Positions 1 through 15,000 of a stretch of 64,000 nt of DNA are shown here, in pieces (the first letter of the stretch is position 1; every line of letters begins with the position of its first letter). The translations under genes and the position numbers were made by a program. This DNA comes from Mesocentrotus franciscanus. Taxonomy: Eukaryota; Echinodermata; Echinoidea; Camarodonta; Strongylocentrotidae. Under the pieces are notes generated by a model that had not been told where the DNA came from, did not search any database, and was given only the letters and a program-made list of their open reading frames with translations. The stretch is from positions 8,041,789 through 8,105,788 of the forward strand of contig CP137674.1 in NCBI GenBank assembly GCA_037976565.1, given 5' to 3'.

Positions 1-547
1 AGAAAATATCTTACCTCGGCCGTGCTGTAAGGAGTTTACAGGTCAAAAGCAGGGCCTCGTCGACCGCAAACAGCGGTCATTTAGCAGGCATAGCATATGC
101 AAGGTCCCTAGCTAGGGGGTTGAATAAGAGCACCCGGAGATACCTCTTGCGAGCTTTTTGGAATGGAAGCTCTTATTACTAATCATGGGGAAGAAAATGT
201 TTTGACTAATATGTGATGATACACATTTTGCCGGCCGGTGGTACATTATCATATAGATCCGCGTATATAGTCCCATATACATCTTTTTGTGAAAAGTGCT
301 TGTAACTTTACCAAGACTGGGCCAAATTTCTTATCATTTTTATGATTCCAGAACCTTGCAGTACACACCAATACTTATATGCTACATGATCAACCTTTCT
401 TGATCGATTCCACAACGTTTCTTTCACAATGAAATCGTATGACCAGAACTGGTCTATACATTTAAAATACTGGTCTTATTAAAAAGACAGCTGTTCAAAT
501 ATTCAATTAAAAAAAGTATTTTGTTTGTAAGGAAAAGATTAGAAAAA
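1..547. other. No gene recognised
   Basis: I see no supported exon here. A donor-like site (GAGGTAAG on the minus strand near positions 10-18) follows sequence with stops in all frames I tried, so I do not call an exon. The rest is AT-rich sequence without a recognisable family. Confidence 0.4.
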
Positions 548-1005
548 TCAACGATTATTAAGATCAATAACATATGGTATTGCACTTTGTTTAAAAAAAG
601 AGGTCCTGCATTTATATTGACTAAACTTTTGTTTATTTTGTAATGACGTGCCAACAATTTTTCGTTCATGAATACTGCCTTTGCATTTTGGGTCTTTAAT
701 TAGAGATACAGCAAAAACAATGAATAATTTGTATCGCCTTATTTGTAATCGTTCAAGTTGGCAGCGTTTCAAGGCGTCTTCATAATTTATATAACTTTTA
801 CCTAAATGATTTTGCATACTCTTTTCTGGATTCATTCTAAATTCTGTATGTGCTCTAAAGTAAGACCTCCATTAAAAACAGGTGCGCAATACTCTAAAAC
901 AGGACGAATGTATCCAACATATATTTGAATCAAGTCAGGAATGTGTAATTTATATTGCTTAGCCATTCTAAACATGTAGAGTTTTTCTATAGCACTTTTT
1001 TAAAA
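548..1005 (-). pseudogene. LINE reverse transcriptase C-terminal remnant
   Basis: The minus strand encodes the conserved C-terminal tail found in many non-LTR retrotransposon polymerases of the Jockey/CR1 assemblage. A segment with IRPVLEYCAPVFNGGL lies at about 860-960. It is followed by IQKRVCKII and then YEDALKRCQLERLQIRR at about 730-790. An in-frame stop just upstream of the IQKRV segment (near 838) breaks the reading frame, so this is a dead fragment. The palm-domain motifs are absent, which means it is 5' truncated, as is usual for LINEs. Exact clade not determined. Confidence 0.7.
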
Positions 1006-2161
1006 CTTCTTTTATGTGTCAGAGTGTCCCATTTCAAATTTTGTTGGTTGTAGACTTCAAGAATTTTTATAGTTTTTACATTTGACAATGGTGAATTACT
1101 AATACTAAAAATCTCAGGAATAGACGGATTTTTTCTCTCTCTGGCTTTATAGCTCCATTACGGTCTCTAAATCACTTTCTCGCTCTTACTTTTACTACTA
1201 TCTCTTCTCTAACAGCATGGCCAGTTGCCCGAAGTAAGTCTACCAATTGGTATTTTACATGTGATATACCCCCTAATATCACAATGTATTCCAATCGTTA
1301 ATTATGTATAACAAAAAAAATTATGAACCACTAAAACTCGATCTCCTACAGTTTTTTTCTCCTAAATACATGTATGTTTAGCTGAAAATGGCACATTCGT
1401 TGCTTTCTGAAATTAAAGACCTCTTTCCCTACCCGCATTCTCCCCCTCTCATACTTAATCCCGCTCTCTCCATCTATGACATTGAACTAAGAGAGCTTAA
1501 ATTAATTATATGAACAAATAGTTTTCCTCTATTAGATACAAAGTGGTGTCGGAAAATTTGGAGTAGAAATATAAATCACATATTTCCATTATGACATCAA
1601 ATATTTTGATAATAGTAGGCCTAATGGAATATCAATGATCGAGCGGAAGGTACTGAAATTCACGTAAAAAGGGTACATTTTATTTCGTTGACTGGGAGAA
1701 ATGTAAAGAAGTATATTACTATGAAAAAATACTTCATATAAAAAAAGCATCCGTTAATGCCAATGAGGCTTGTTAATGGAATACACTGGGCATATAATAA
1801 TTTTTGTTTAATAAAAAAAAAATGGTTTGCGATTAAGTATGAATACTGCAAATGGAACGATTAACAATACAAAATCGTATCACCGTAACTCACTCATTCT
1901 CTCATCCTTACTTTTCCTTTCTCCCCCTCCATCACCTTCCAGTTTGCTCCTACATTTTCTCTTTAGGTTATCTACCATCAGCTTTTTCATATTACTTTAG
2001 GTGCGTAGGCCAACGAGTAATGATCCTGAATCACAGATTTCTATGAATCGTCCCATTTTCGTTCATAAACGGTAATTTAATGTGCTGCCTTCCTTTTCTG
2101 CTTGAAATCATATTTGGCTGAGTGAAAAGCAACCCGTTCCAAGAGTGCTTAGATTAATTAC
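1006..2161. other. No gene recognised
   Basis: This stretch is probably intron of the LRP-like gene, since the EGF exon at 2162-2275 ends in phase 1 and must continue leftwards. It contains pyrimidine-rich tracts but no EGF, LDLa, YWTD or transmembrane exon that I can recognise on the minus strand. Confidence 0.4.
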
Positions 2162-2275
2162 CTAAATCACAAGTGGTTCCGCTGTAACCAGGTACACAAG
2201 TACAAGTGAACAGGTCGACTTCATCCTCACAGCTTCCACCATTCATGCAGGGGTTGCTGTCACATTCATTGATAT
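2162..2275 (-). CDS. LRP-like gene: calcium-binding EGF exon
   Basis: Phase 1-1 exon of 114 nt with acceptor TTTTAG and donor GGTAAT. It encodes one EGF_CA module starting DINECDSNPCMNGGSC and ending CVPGYSGTTC, with all six cysteines and the D-I-N-E calcium-binding start. It follows propeller 3, as an EGF follows each propeller in LDLR-family proteins. It is the last exon seen in the window; the phase-1 end shows that the gene continues to the left. Confidence 0.88.
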
Positions 2276-5200
2276 CTAAAACCAAATATTAATATTAAAA
2301 ACGGGATTTTCAGCACGATACAAGCTAAAGTGATTTCCGTATATATAAAAGCTTTCCCCATTTGAAAATAACAAACGAGAGAACTTGCTTACATGTGAAC
2401 TGTGCAAAACCGTAGGGAATACATTATAAGGAGTGAAGATGGTGCACACGATTAAGTGTTAAATCTCACGCCGTACGCTAAATATACATAACTGTAGAAG
2501 ACAGATAAAACAATAATTTTATATGATCCTACTCTTACCCTCAAATACATGGAACCCTCCTGGTCGCGGAAAGCCCCCTGGTAGAATATAGGTCTTTTGC
2601 CATGCATGCCGAGAACCTTCATTTACCCCTATACCATCGAATTCCCAATCGGTCCACATCAGGGTTCCATGGTGGAAAATAATATCGAATGGATGGAGCG
2701 TACCATGGGAACTATCTAGAAGGAGTTTACGGTCACTACCATAAAGGTCTGAGGATTCAATCTTGTCCATGAGAGCGTCGCACCAATAGATCCTTGAATC
2801 TAGACAGAAAGTCAAGATCAAGATTAAGATCTGGCCCCAGTAACACAACATTGATTGATTGATTGTGCGATTGATCAATCGTAGAGTCAATTGTATTTGA
2901 AATCATGGTCATGATATAATAAAAACAATCAATTGCTAAGTCAACTTTGTGTAACTTGGCTCAGGTCCTGCCATTTCATGACAAGACACTGGAAAGGTAA
3001 AACAGAAAATAGTTGGTTTGGGAGAATATAAGAATTTAAATTCATTGCGAGGTTGGGAATGATTCGAGAATGAAAAGAAATTGACTCCATCTTGCTGAAA
3101 ATCTCATGCACTGCACACAAAAATGGGTATATGGGACTATGCATGATTGTGGTATGAAAGTTTGGTCCAAAAATATCAGCTATTTTGGTCATATCCCAAA
3201 TATGTAAATACGGTGATAAATTAAACCTTTTAAGATATATTTTTGAAAAGTTAAGTAATTTACTATTCAAGCATTTATTGCAAAAAGGAATTATGTCAGA
3301 GTTATTAAAGCTCAAAGACTGTCTGGTAATTTTTAAATAACCTTAAACCGTATAGGTGAGAGACTGTATAATGTATTTTCTGGCATTTTCTTATTCTTCG
3401 TTGTTGTTTTTTTAAATCCTAAAAGGACCTGGGGCCGACCCCCCTCGTCGCGCGTCACGATACGTCCGATGAAATATATATATTTTTTGCGCTGCAAGCT
3501 TTCATGAGGTTATTGCCTAGACTAGCATCTTACACATCTTTTGATACCAAATTTTAAAAATATCGACCAAGGGAATATCATGGATACTACACAATGCCAA
3601 CAATAACTTTGCTGCCCGCGGCCATTTTCCCCTTATGAACTGACACAATGCATATGTGAATATTTAATTAGCGACAATATATATACATATTTATTTGGAG
3701 ATATAGATGTGATATTTCATGGACTTTCAGGCAGCTTATTGCTGGAAAACAGTGCCCCTTTTCCCACTGATACAGGCCTACCCTACATGTATACCTGAAC
3801 TCCCACTTTTGACTGTCTTACCTATTGATATTTAGGTACGTGTAAAGACACGTATAATGTATAATACCACAAACCTATTCATATGGGAATTATTGAATTT
3901 GCCCATTGTTTCAGACCTTTTAGCTTTCATGAAAATCACATCTGGACCGTCAAGGAAAAAGTTTAATATTGTCTGTTCTATGCTGATGACAGAGTTTCAA
4001 TTCCAGTTTATCTAAAATTTTGTTCAATCCCGTTTTCCATGTTCTTGTACACACATTTTACACCAGAACCATGGGTGAAATAATCAGGACAGCATTTAAA
4101 ACTCACCTTCTCTAGCATATGTGATACCATTTGGCCAGCCAAGACCTGTGTCGATAATAACCTGCCGATTCTTGCCGTTGAGGTCGCACAATTCTATTTT
4201 TGGAGAATCTCCCCATTCCGTCCAATAAATCATTCTGAAAGCAGATAAGGCTCATTTATCATCTTATTATGCAGTTAATTAAATTGAATTTATTTATGTA
4301 CAGATTATGTTTTAATTTGGAAAGGCTGTAATTCAAACTTCTCCCTGCGTATTTACATATATCTTGAGGAAGAGTTGCAAAATTAACGTTTTTTGAAAGA
4401 TAATTTTAATTTATGATACGACAAACGTTTACTCTGACTTGTCGAATCAGGCAATAAGGGGTAAGAAAGGTACATTGTGATGCTTGTTTTATGAACTATG
4501 CTCAACAATTGATGTATATGCCTTGTTTATAATATGTTAAATTAACAAATGGCCTACACTTTTGATTGATTTGTTCGTAAATTAAGATTTTTCAAAAGCT
4601 AAGGCTGCACAGGATAGGAAAATACGATTCATTGCTTCTCTGTTTAGAGCCAGAAGGGTGTTAATTCATATTCTTTAACACAGAGTAACGCCTCTCTGGC
4701 TCTGAACAGACACTGTGCTCATATTAATTTCTATCTCAAGGGATGCTCATGGCTCCTTCCTACAAAGTATACTATTATTACCCTGGCTCTAGCCCAGCTG
4801 CCCTAAGGCGCTAAAAACATTCAAGGAATAAAATCCTACCAACTACCCATTGACTGCACCCGGATGAAGAATTAGAAATATAGATTAATGTTTCGCAAAA
4901 AAAACATTAGTGCCGCAGCGGGACTCGAACAGGGACCATGCGATCCACAGTCCGGCGACCTAACCACTAGACCACAACACCTCTACTTTTCATACAGTCA
5001 ATCTCAAAACGTAAAGCAATATCAAAATGAAACCTGTTGGTTGATACGATGATTATCGCTCTTGGTTTATCCAGGTCTGAAAGAATGTTGCGTCTGCCTG
5101 TGCCATTGGGGTACACTGCTTGTATCGTGTTGTTACGTGCATCAGTCCAATATATGGTCTTTGTTTGAACATCAAAGTACATTCCATCAGGTGCTGATAG

Positions 5201-5994
5201 GGAAACAATTGAGGCACGATAATGAACGTTTATGAACAGTTCATGAACGTTAATGAACATGTAAAGGTGCTTTCAATGTGTTTAACAATTTTTATCTTTT
5301 GCCGAATTTGATTGGATTGTAGAGTCGAGAATAATTTCCTGTCTTTCTCGAATAAGTCCAATGTTTATCGAAGAAAATGCTATTCTATTCCAGTGATGTA
5401 TTAGGAGAAAGAGAGAGAGAGAGATAGGGGTTGAATAAAAAAAATTGGGAGAAAAATGCACATATTACATGAATATGTTAACACAAAAATACCCATGCAG
5501 TTTTCATCTTGTATTTGAGAGGCTGTTATCAACCTGGTCAGCTTTATCGCTACGTTGTGACTGACGTAACTTAACTCAAATTTCACGCATTCATTTTGCC
5601 AAAATACCATGTTAATCATGAAAAATCTCTAGGCCAAGTATGAAAGATTTAATGAACAAAGATGAAATTGCAAATCGAAAATGAGTAACAAAAAAATGTT
5701 GGCCAACTTACTTCCGAGCCCAGCTATAACTGTCTCCTGGTTAGTCCCATCAATGCGTGCCGAGCTTATTGTACCGGCAGATACATCCGTCCAGTAGACG
5801 ATGCCGTCCACTGGGTCATAGTCAACGGCCACGGGAGTTTGTAGACCCGCCAGGGGCAGCTGGGTGAAGGTGAGGTTAGTTGCTACTGCCATGAATATCG
5901 CACCTTCGTCTAAGTCGGTTACGAAGACGATGGAATCTGTAATGATAAGGATAATAATGATGATGATAATAATAATAATAAGAAGAAGAATAAC

Positions 5995-6035
<41 letters not shown>

Positions 6036-9000
6036 TGATAAAAAATAATAATAATAATGATACTACTACTACTACTACTAATAATAATAATAATGATAAT
6101 AAGAATAATAATACGGATTAATGGGATCTTATTTACCCAGGGTAGCTGCATTAGCATTTATACTGCTCTTTCTATAGGTCCAGCAATTATCATTACTCCA
6201 ACAATTGCCAGGTACCCATTTACAACAGGGGGAAGAGTGACACATTTGGATGAATATCTTGCCAGAAGACGTTCGTTAGTGCCGGGTTGAGATTCGAACC
6301 CTCAACTCTTGGATTGAGAGTCAAGTGGATGAACATACATTGAAAGGATTGACAAGTTGAACAGTTTGGGAGGTATTTAACTTAGCTTCTCAGTTTCCTT
6401 TCTAAGTTTGGTACACAAAACCAGGCACATTAAAGGTTAGTGTCATTATTATTCTGACCAGGTTCATCAGAATAGCAGCTGACTTCATCCAGCTCGTCGT
6501 CACAGTCTACGAGTCCATCACATCTCCATGACATTGGTATGCAGACTGTATTATTGCATGTGAACTCATCTTCAAGACAACCTTCTCCTGCCTGCCTTTC
6601 GTAAGCATCGCCTGCAGGTAAAGTAATACAATAAGCAATAATGATGGTAATAATGATAACAATAATAATTATAATAATAATAATGATAATAATAATAATA
6701 GTAATAATAATATTGATAACAACTATAACAACAACAACATTACAAATGATATTGATAAATCTAATAATCATGATTATAATAACAATAATAGTAATAATAA
6801 AAACAGATCAGTTACGAGTACATCAAATAACAACATATCTTTTATTTTAAAAATGGGAATTCGCACTTTGTGTATTTTAGAAATAATCACAGCCAAACAG
6901 ACCTTCTTACATACTAATCATGTGTAGTACAGAACAACAGAACATGACGAAACTGAATGCTGAACCTTTTGTTAGTAGATGCCATGTTGAGTCTCAAAAT
7001 AGTCTTGTATCAAGACTTTCACATAAAATGTATTTACATCTCGTCACAACTAGTACTGTAGTGACGATTTCTCAGTTTATTTATGAAATCAGGAAATTAC
7101 TGATGTATTAAATTTAATTTCATGTGTTACCGTGTAAACTCGAATCTTACGCAATCTGGTATTTAAGACACGGTTAATTCTAAAGAAGATACAGGTGTAT
7201 TTCCAAGACACGGACGGTAATTTATTATGTAAATAATGTTATTCTTGGTTACGGAAAATAACCAATTAGAACCCGTCCTTTTAGGGCGGTTCCGTCGGTT
7301 CCGTGGGTTAACTCCTGGGTTCTATAACGTTTAGCTCAGAGCAGAGCAGTATCCCGGTTGCTGAAACATCATCAGCTACACTCAGTGTATTATTTGGTTA
7401 CATCTTTCTCCACGGAGATTCGAACCAATTTCTCCCCGAGATCGTTGGCATAGCTCCCAACAGCTACCATCTTCCCTAGTCTGTCTGGGCAGGTTCACTC
7501 TGGTGTAGAGTAGGAGAATCGGATGCCTGTAACCGTGTTTTCTGATAGCTGCTTTGTAACTCATCTCTAAGTTTTTTCCTGGTACTTATCGGGTTCAACT
7601 GGCCAACGAGATTTACATCGTCGCCGAGTTCGTTTTAAAAGTATCATCAGTTTCCACCATGGATCTTCGCTCCTAGACTACACCAGTTCGCCGAAGTTCA
7701 GAACGCCGAACATTTCAGCTTCTCTGCAGCAGGACATTGACAGTCGTCAAAATCAACGTCGCCACGTGTCTTCAGTCGACAAGTCTCAGCAGCGTTAGTG
7801 CAAGACATTGAAGTTTGATATCGTATTATTTATTTCTCATATATTCTCCAATCAAAACTCTATTCTATTTTTATTCAAGCAAAACGGAGTATCTTTGTTT
7901 GTTTGAACTAATAAGTTTAAGGAATACACACATTGGTACTTTAGTACTGCGTTCAATTTATTGACCAGTCAGGTTTTTCTTGGCTTATAATTACAGTCAT
8001 CTTTACTTTGTAAAATACGAAACCAGTTCAATTGCTCAACCATAAATTGAATTCACTGAACTGTAATTATTTTGTTTCAAGTGCTTCCTTATTTTTTTAG
8101 AGATCACGTAGTTAAAACGTTTGGGATGTTGAGTCGCCGTGCTTGATTGATTGGTGTGTTGAATCTGTGATTGCCTTAGAAAACATATCAATACACCACA
8201 CTCCCAAAATTGAGAAACGTCAGTTTCGTCCCAACAGTACCTATAGCATTTACCGTCGGTTCACAAATGAATGGTGTTCATATATGTTTTATGAACCCGT
8301 ATCCAGCATGCGTCTCGATGGGCTTTTAGAGTTTTGTTTAAATTACCGTTATCTGCCCATGCGCAAATAGTGTCTCCGAACTGGCCCATAGTACCTTGCA
8401 TGGTTCTTCTACAATTCTACCCTTTCAACATGAACTTCCCGATGCGCACAGTAGGAACATCAATACTAAAACGCCTTTTTATGGGTTAGGTATTCATGGA
8501 ATTACTAAAGTAATATCTGATTTCATATTTACATGTATTCATTAAAGCAAATAATCATTTGTAGTTTTTCGTTGGGTCTTAGAAACCTCTTCATTATCAA
8601 ACTGCCTCAAAATTAGGTTGATGCTTTTGTCCTCGGTATAGTATAAAAGAATTTGTATATTTCATTATTTTTGAAGACCAAAACTTCCACTAGACCAAAT
8701 TGACACTTTCATATTCATATTCAAAACGATATGTTTTGCCTTCTCTGTATTTCATATATTTTATATGGCATATGCAAATGCCGGATTGGGATTTGAACCC
8801 TCAACCCTTGGATTGAGAGTCAACTTAATGAACCACTGTACCCCGACTGCTCTACGAGATGATGATACGTGGGTACTCACCGTAGTAAACATGTATTCCT
8901 GTTGCTTTCTGAAACTGGTTCAAGCTCGTAATGCCGGTACCCCCTCTCTTCGCCATAAACCCGATGCCTCGGTAGGAGCTGTCGTCCGTCCAGAGGGGAG

Positions 9001-12000
9001 ACCCTCCATACCATTCTACATCTACGGGCTCGGTATTCTGGTAGTAAAGAAGAATCTGGTGGTCTTCACCTAGCGGGCCACACGACTCCACTGTTCCTTT
9101 CATGTTATCCAACATGAAGAGACGGGATCCTAGAGCCACCCAAAAAGGTAATGAACAATTATTTCTCAATTATATGAAGGGGAAAAGGGAAAGAAAAGGA
9201 GAGGACGAGAAGACAGACAGCGAGGGAAACGGAAAGACAGGCACAGATATATATATATATATATATATATAGACGAGTAGACAGGAGAACATATTAATGA
9301 AAATACTTTAAAATACCAAATACTGGAGATTGATTATGTTAATGTGGAAGAAAGAGTGAATGCGAAATGAGTATGTGAAGGATAGTTATTCTATGGTAAG
9401 CTCTTTGTCTTGGCGAGTAAAAACTGACACATGATGGATCCTGGTCGGTCTCATGGCCTAAGATAATCAGATATCCCATTGATACACGTATGTACAGACC
9501 CGACTACACAATCACCTACCATACCTAAACACACGCTCGCACACGCATCCGCCCACAAACATGCTTTACGCTGCACTATTACTACGATGATTTTTTTATC
9601 CAACACTGTAACAGAAAGTGTAGCACAATGATTATTACCACGTCCTGCCCATAGCGAGAAATAGGGAATAGTATAGTGAGTTGTGGAGAATTTGAATTTT
9701 GGACACGCATCAATTGCTTTATTTCCAATAATGCTCACCATGCCGATCAAATGCCATACTTAATGGAGACAATAACGATGATTTCTCAATTGTCTCTGTA
9801 GTTGAGAAATAGTGGTCTAGTATCATTATTGCGGGAACGGTTCCATTCTGCAATGCATACAGTTTTCTGGAAGACAAAAATGAAATGAACCTCAAATAAA
9901 ATAACATCGGTGAAAAAACAGTTCAACTATTTTTTTGTTTAGATATTTAGTGCGTATACAAAAAAGTGTTCCCAACTTTGGTAGCTCTTAATTAAAAAGT
10001 CATAAACTATATGACTAAAAAATCTTTTTCATGATAAAAAGTATTATAAAATTCTCAATGAAACCCTATTCATAATATTTTTGCCACGGGTGACTGAGCA
10101 CCTTGGATCTTTAAAACGTTTTGTCAAAATCACCTTGTGGTAAGTTTGGGCTGGTGGAACGAATGTGGGTCAGGCCATATGCATGTGCTTCTTTGATCTG
10201 AAATCCTTTTAAAAGTTATATTATGCATCATGCTTCAGTGCTTCATTTTTTAACATGATGAGTTGTATCTAGGCTTTTACAGAACCTTGTTTCAATCCAT
10301 TGGAGCCTACAAACTTCTTGTCCCATGATATCTAACTTTTCTCTGCTCACTTGACAGCTGCACCATTTCACACGCGTAAGGAGCAAATGGTGTTGATCTC
10401 GAGTAGCGAATGAAAAAAGCTACTACAGACATATGCAATAAAGAACAAAATATATGATGGTAAGTATCAAAGAAATTGACAGTAGACTTTCATTTAAAAA
10501 AAGATAACATCCCAATTAAACTTTAACCATTTTGTATCACCCAATAAGAAGGGTTACTTTAAACAAGGGATGCAAATATAGTCAAGATATTAATCATCAT
10601 CACCAAGAGAATGTCATAAATTTTGCTTGTAATAAGCATATCCTTGAGTTTGAGCTTGTATTAACACCTTTTCTTTTCAGCTGTCGAATAATGCGTGTAA
10701 ATAAATGATCAGTCGTTTTTGGATGACATAACACACACATAATTTCATTTTCATTTTCACCATCATCATTATCACCAACATCATCACCATCATCAACATC
10801 ATCATCATCACCAGTTTTTGTTTTCACTTTTTTACCATCCCCCCTTTCCTTGATAGCGTGTTTGATATCACGCTATCAAGCAATCGCTTAATGCCATAGC
10901 ACTTCTTCTTCTATACTTTCTCAATGAATAATTCTTGGTATTGTGTTATCACTTAAATTTTGTTTTAATGTTTTAAATTTATTATTATTGTATTGTATAC
11001 ACATTCACAAAAATTGTTATATTTTATATATATTGTATAGCTGAAATGTAATTGTGTTGTTTGTTGCAGAAAAAAATAAATTCAATTTAAAACAAAAAAA
11101 TGACTTTTGACCCACCTTCATTGCTTCAGCCAAAACTTTGAACAAGAGGATTTTGACCATACTTTTGGAAAAACCTGCTGTTCAGTCATCTATGGCAGCA
11201 CAATTATGAATATGGTATCATTAGACAGGGTGTTAGTTACCCTTTACCATGAAATATAATTCAAGGTGACATAAATTATGACTTTTGAATGAGATGCTAA
11301 CACTTTTTAGTACACTTTTTTAATATATATACGCACTGTTTAATAATCGAGAACTAAAATCTGTACTTTATAAAGCAAAGTCGCAGCTCGAAAAGGAAGG
11401 GTTACGCTATCATTTCATATATTTCTAACCCTGTAAAAATATAACCATCTTGATATACAGACAGATTATTAAAATGATCCCCATATGCATAGCAGCAGCA
11501 TCTTGACATGTACATAGTGTTCAATAATGTCATTGGATGTCAGTGGATGTTGATGTTAGTGGATTCTATCAGATGTGTACTGATTTTGATCATTTAAATT
11601 AGTATCCGGGCTGAACACTGCGCAAAAATCGCATAAAGAATAAAGATCTACAACGTGTCGTTTTGAATTTGACTAAATATACAACAACAACAAAACATAT
11701 TAAATTAATAGTTTTTGGTTTGTTTACAACAATGATCAGACAGAAATCACATATTACGTGTTCGGATGTAGACATACAGACGTCAGATGACCGGTGGTAC
11801 TAAAGCCGCTCCTACTAATGAACGGTGAGTTGTAGCCTTCCTCGAGTATTAAACTAGACTGCGATCCGAAGTACGCCAGGAGTTTAGATTGGATATGAAT
11901 TGTTAGATCTAGAAGGGAATTATAAAAATAATCAAAAGGGATCACAATTGACGTAACATTGAGAAAGTGCGTGGAAAAAGCTACAGACGGATATACATGT

Positions 12001-15000
12001 AATCAGAAAAATGCAGTAATGAATAAATAAATAATCCAAGGGGCCAGGGGGGGGGGGTCGTGGTAGCTTCGACAGTAATACAGTTTTAAAGAATATAAAA
12101 TAACATCATCTTTGTGCAGGATTGATTGTCATGGTAAACATCCTGTTACCAGATGATTATTCGTGTTGAATCAATAGAAGCAATAATCAAGCAATATTTC
12201 ACCAGCCTCTTCCTGAAATGTAAATCACAGAATTAGTTTCATTCATTAGAAATTATCTCCAACCACGTCAAAATCTTTACCCGAAATGGTCCTCCCTTGT
12301 TCAGTGTGACCAGACCCGTTCCGGAATGCACGATTGAGAGTGCCGTTTTCAGCGTCAATCCAAAAGATGAGGTCCTCCTCCGGGCTATATGCCACAGCTA
12401 CAGGACGGTGTACACTCGGGATTGGTAGCGGGCGGAAATCTAAGGAATCTGCACTGCTTTCGAAGATAACCCCAGCTTCCTCGTCACAGACAAAAATTAG
12501 AGGTGCATATTTCGATCCTGTTTAGTATAGAGAGTGAGAGAGACCTTCAATAATAAACAAGGAAGATATTTCAAACCACTTATTAAAGTCTTTAAAGTTT
12601 GATTAATAATTTTCAACGTACTGCCCATAACAAAGAAAAATATAGAAGCTGAAACCCAATAGTCCAATAATATATTTTTCACGAACACTGATTCAGGTAT
12701 TAAACACTGGAACACTCCGGATCCCTCAATGCCACGATGAATAACTAGCTGAAAATTATGATTTCGGGAAATCCCACAGCTTACCAGACACCACAGTGAG
12801 AAACACAGAACGAGAGAGATTCTGCACAGGGGCAGTGTGATTTTTAAATTGAGGTTTCTCAGACAATTCTGGAACCCCCCAAAAAAAAAAAAAAAAAAAA
12901 AAAAAGAATGAAAGAAAATAAAATAAATAAAGAGAGAAGAGAGAAATAAACTATATATGTCGTGTCCTAAGTCATGCCCAATGCCCTGACCAACACTATA
13001 TTTTCAAAACCATTATACAGATTGTATATGACATTACATTATGAAGGAGCCAGAAGTAAATGCAGATTATTGGTTGTAGGCTCCAGAGGGTTCCACAATT
13101 TTGTAAATCTAACAGAGTTGTGGAATGAACAATGAACAAGGTATAGAAGGGATAGTAAGCGATTGATCTATACCTGAATCACATTTAGATCCGCTGAACC
13201 CCTCAGGACAGATGCATATGGAGCCTCGTTCAGACGGAACACATGTCCCTCCGTTGACGCATCTGTTAGTACATACATCTGCGACAAAAGACAGCAAATG
13301 GTAAGACAAATATCTTTTTCTCCGGAGATCCGACATATAATTTTTGCATCGGTGACTCCGGGCTTGATTTTATCAAAACATACAGGTTTAGTTTAACAAT
13401 TCGGTTTTTAGGTAAGGGTTAGGATTTAGTCCATGATTGAAGTTAGGAGTTCGGTTATTGTAGAAACTTACCACACATGAATTATTGCAGGAGCATGTGT
13501 CATACGACCCCTTTCTCCATATTGAAACAGATTAATATTTTGAATATCATCCTGGTATACCATATGACTTCTTTATAACATATCATTCGGGCTCACCATA
13601 TTCCAACATTATAACGTATAGCATTAAGATATGAAAAACAAACTATTTTGCATATTAAAACTTGTTATGTATACAAAACTATTGGTCTGTCATATCTTTA
13701 GTGGCGGATGTTGCAGATAGATATCACAATGTAAAACATAACATTGTCCTTGTAAATGATGTACGCTTACCAATGCTACTTGACGTACCTAATATGAGGT
13801 GGTGCATCATTCTTCCTTCCCCCTAAAAATCAAGCCATTGGCATACACCTCACTCTCATATACCTTCTCAGAATTCATCTTTTGTGCTTTTATGTTCACT
13901 TTCCGTTATGAATACATGGGGGTATTAGCAAGGATTATGTTTAAATAATAAATAATACACAATGGCAAAGACTTTCGAGAAATCTACTTGAGGGTAATTT
14001 CAATACCATAAGGTATATCCCATAGAAATCTTGTCAGACGTTATGTTATCGTTATTGTAATGTTTTCACATATCGATAGGTGATAGACAAAGCTATTGAA
14101 ATGTACAGAATGATTTTCTGAAAGTCTTTACGATGATCTCATTAAAAAATAATCGTTAATTATAAAATCATGTTGACAGAGTACCACGTCTCTTATAGGC
14201 AAACGCGTCGGCCATTCAAGTATTTAATGACTGTGCTGTTACTTTTTAAACTTACCGATTTCACATCTTGACCCAAGGAAACCAAAAGGGCAGGAACATT
14301 TTACAGATGTCAAACTTCTCACACAGCTACCGTTATTAAGACATCGATTAGCGCATGCATCTGTATTAGAGAGTTATAAATAATTGACAAATAAAATGTT
14401 AAAAAAGAATATGAACAAAACGAACGGCGGGCCGTAATAAATGAGAGTTATATGTAATAAAATATCAAGATCATAACAGATTCCATAAAACTAGGTCACA
14501 TTCAAAGGAAAGAGAAAGAACTTGCTAACTAAAATATGGGATGAAGGTCCGAATAAAACTACGAAAAATGCTGTCAATAACAGCAATGGGGGAAACGACG
14601 ACTTAATCATGCTACGAATAAATGCTGCACCTTAAATGAGTCCTTTTCTAACGGGATATAGCACATATTGTTTTCAGGTGCCAAGTTCTTTCTAAAATAC
14701 CGCGTAACGGTCCAATTGTTGTTGTCTATTGTAATAATTGCATGAAATATCGACATCATAAAGTTTCCTTAGATATCATATATAGTGAGTATCTCTCAAT
14801 TCCATGGAGTCATATATCATTTCAAAGCTGAGCATCTTTTCTATCAGAATAAAACATTTGATTACAAAAGCGGCTTCGAGAAGAGCCGTTACGGAAATGG
14901 ACTGATATGAAGACTAACTTGTTAAAATAAAACATGCGAAAAATAAATAATAGTAATAAACTTACCCATATAAATGTGAATTTCGGCCGGCAGACTAAAT

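Noticed and set aside
4908..4980. Functional tRNA-His gene
   Set aside because: The anticodon and T stems do not pair and the flanks look like a SINE, so a working tRNA is unlikely.
5864..6290. Long frames of isoleucine, asparagine or tyrosine on both strands
   Set aside because: They are translations of the AAT/ATT microsatellite and SINE tail and end when the repeat ends. The same applies to 6430-6850 outside the LDLa exon, 23541-23729, 24154-24345, 45677-45862 and 63217-63402.
12039..12060. G-run as a regulatory G-quadruplex
   Set aside because: A single GGGGGGGGG-type run without further spaced G-tracts is not enough to claim a G4.
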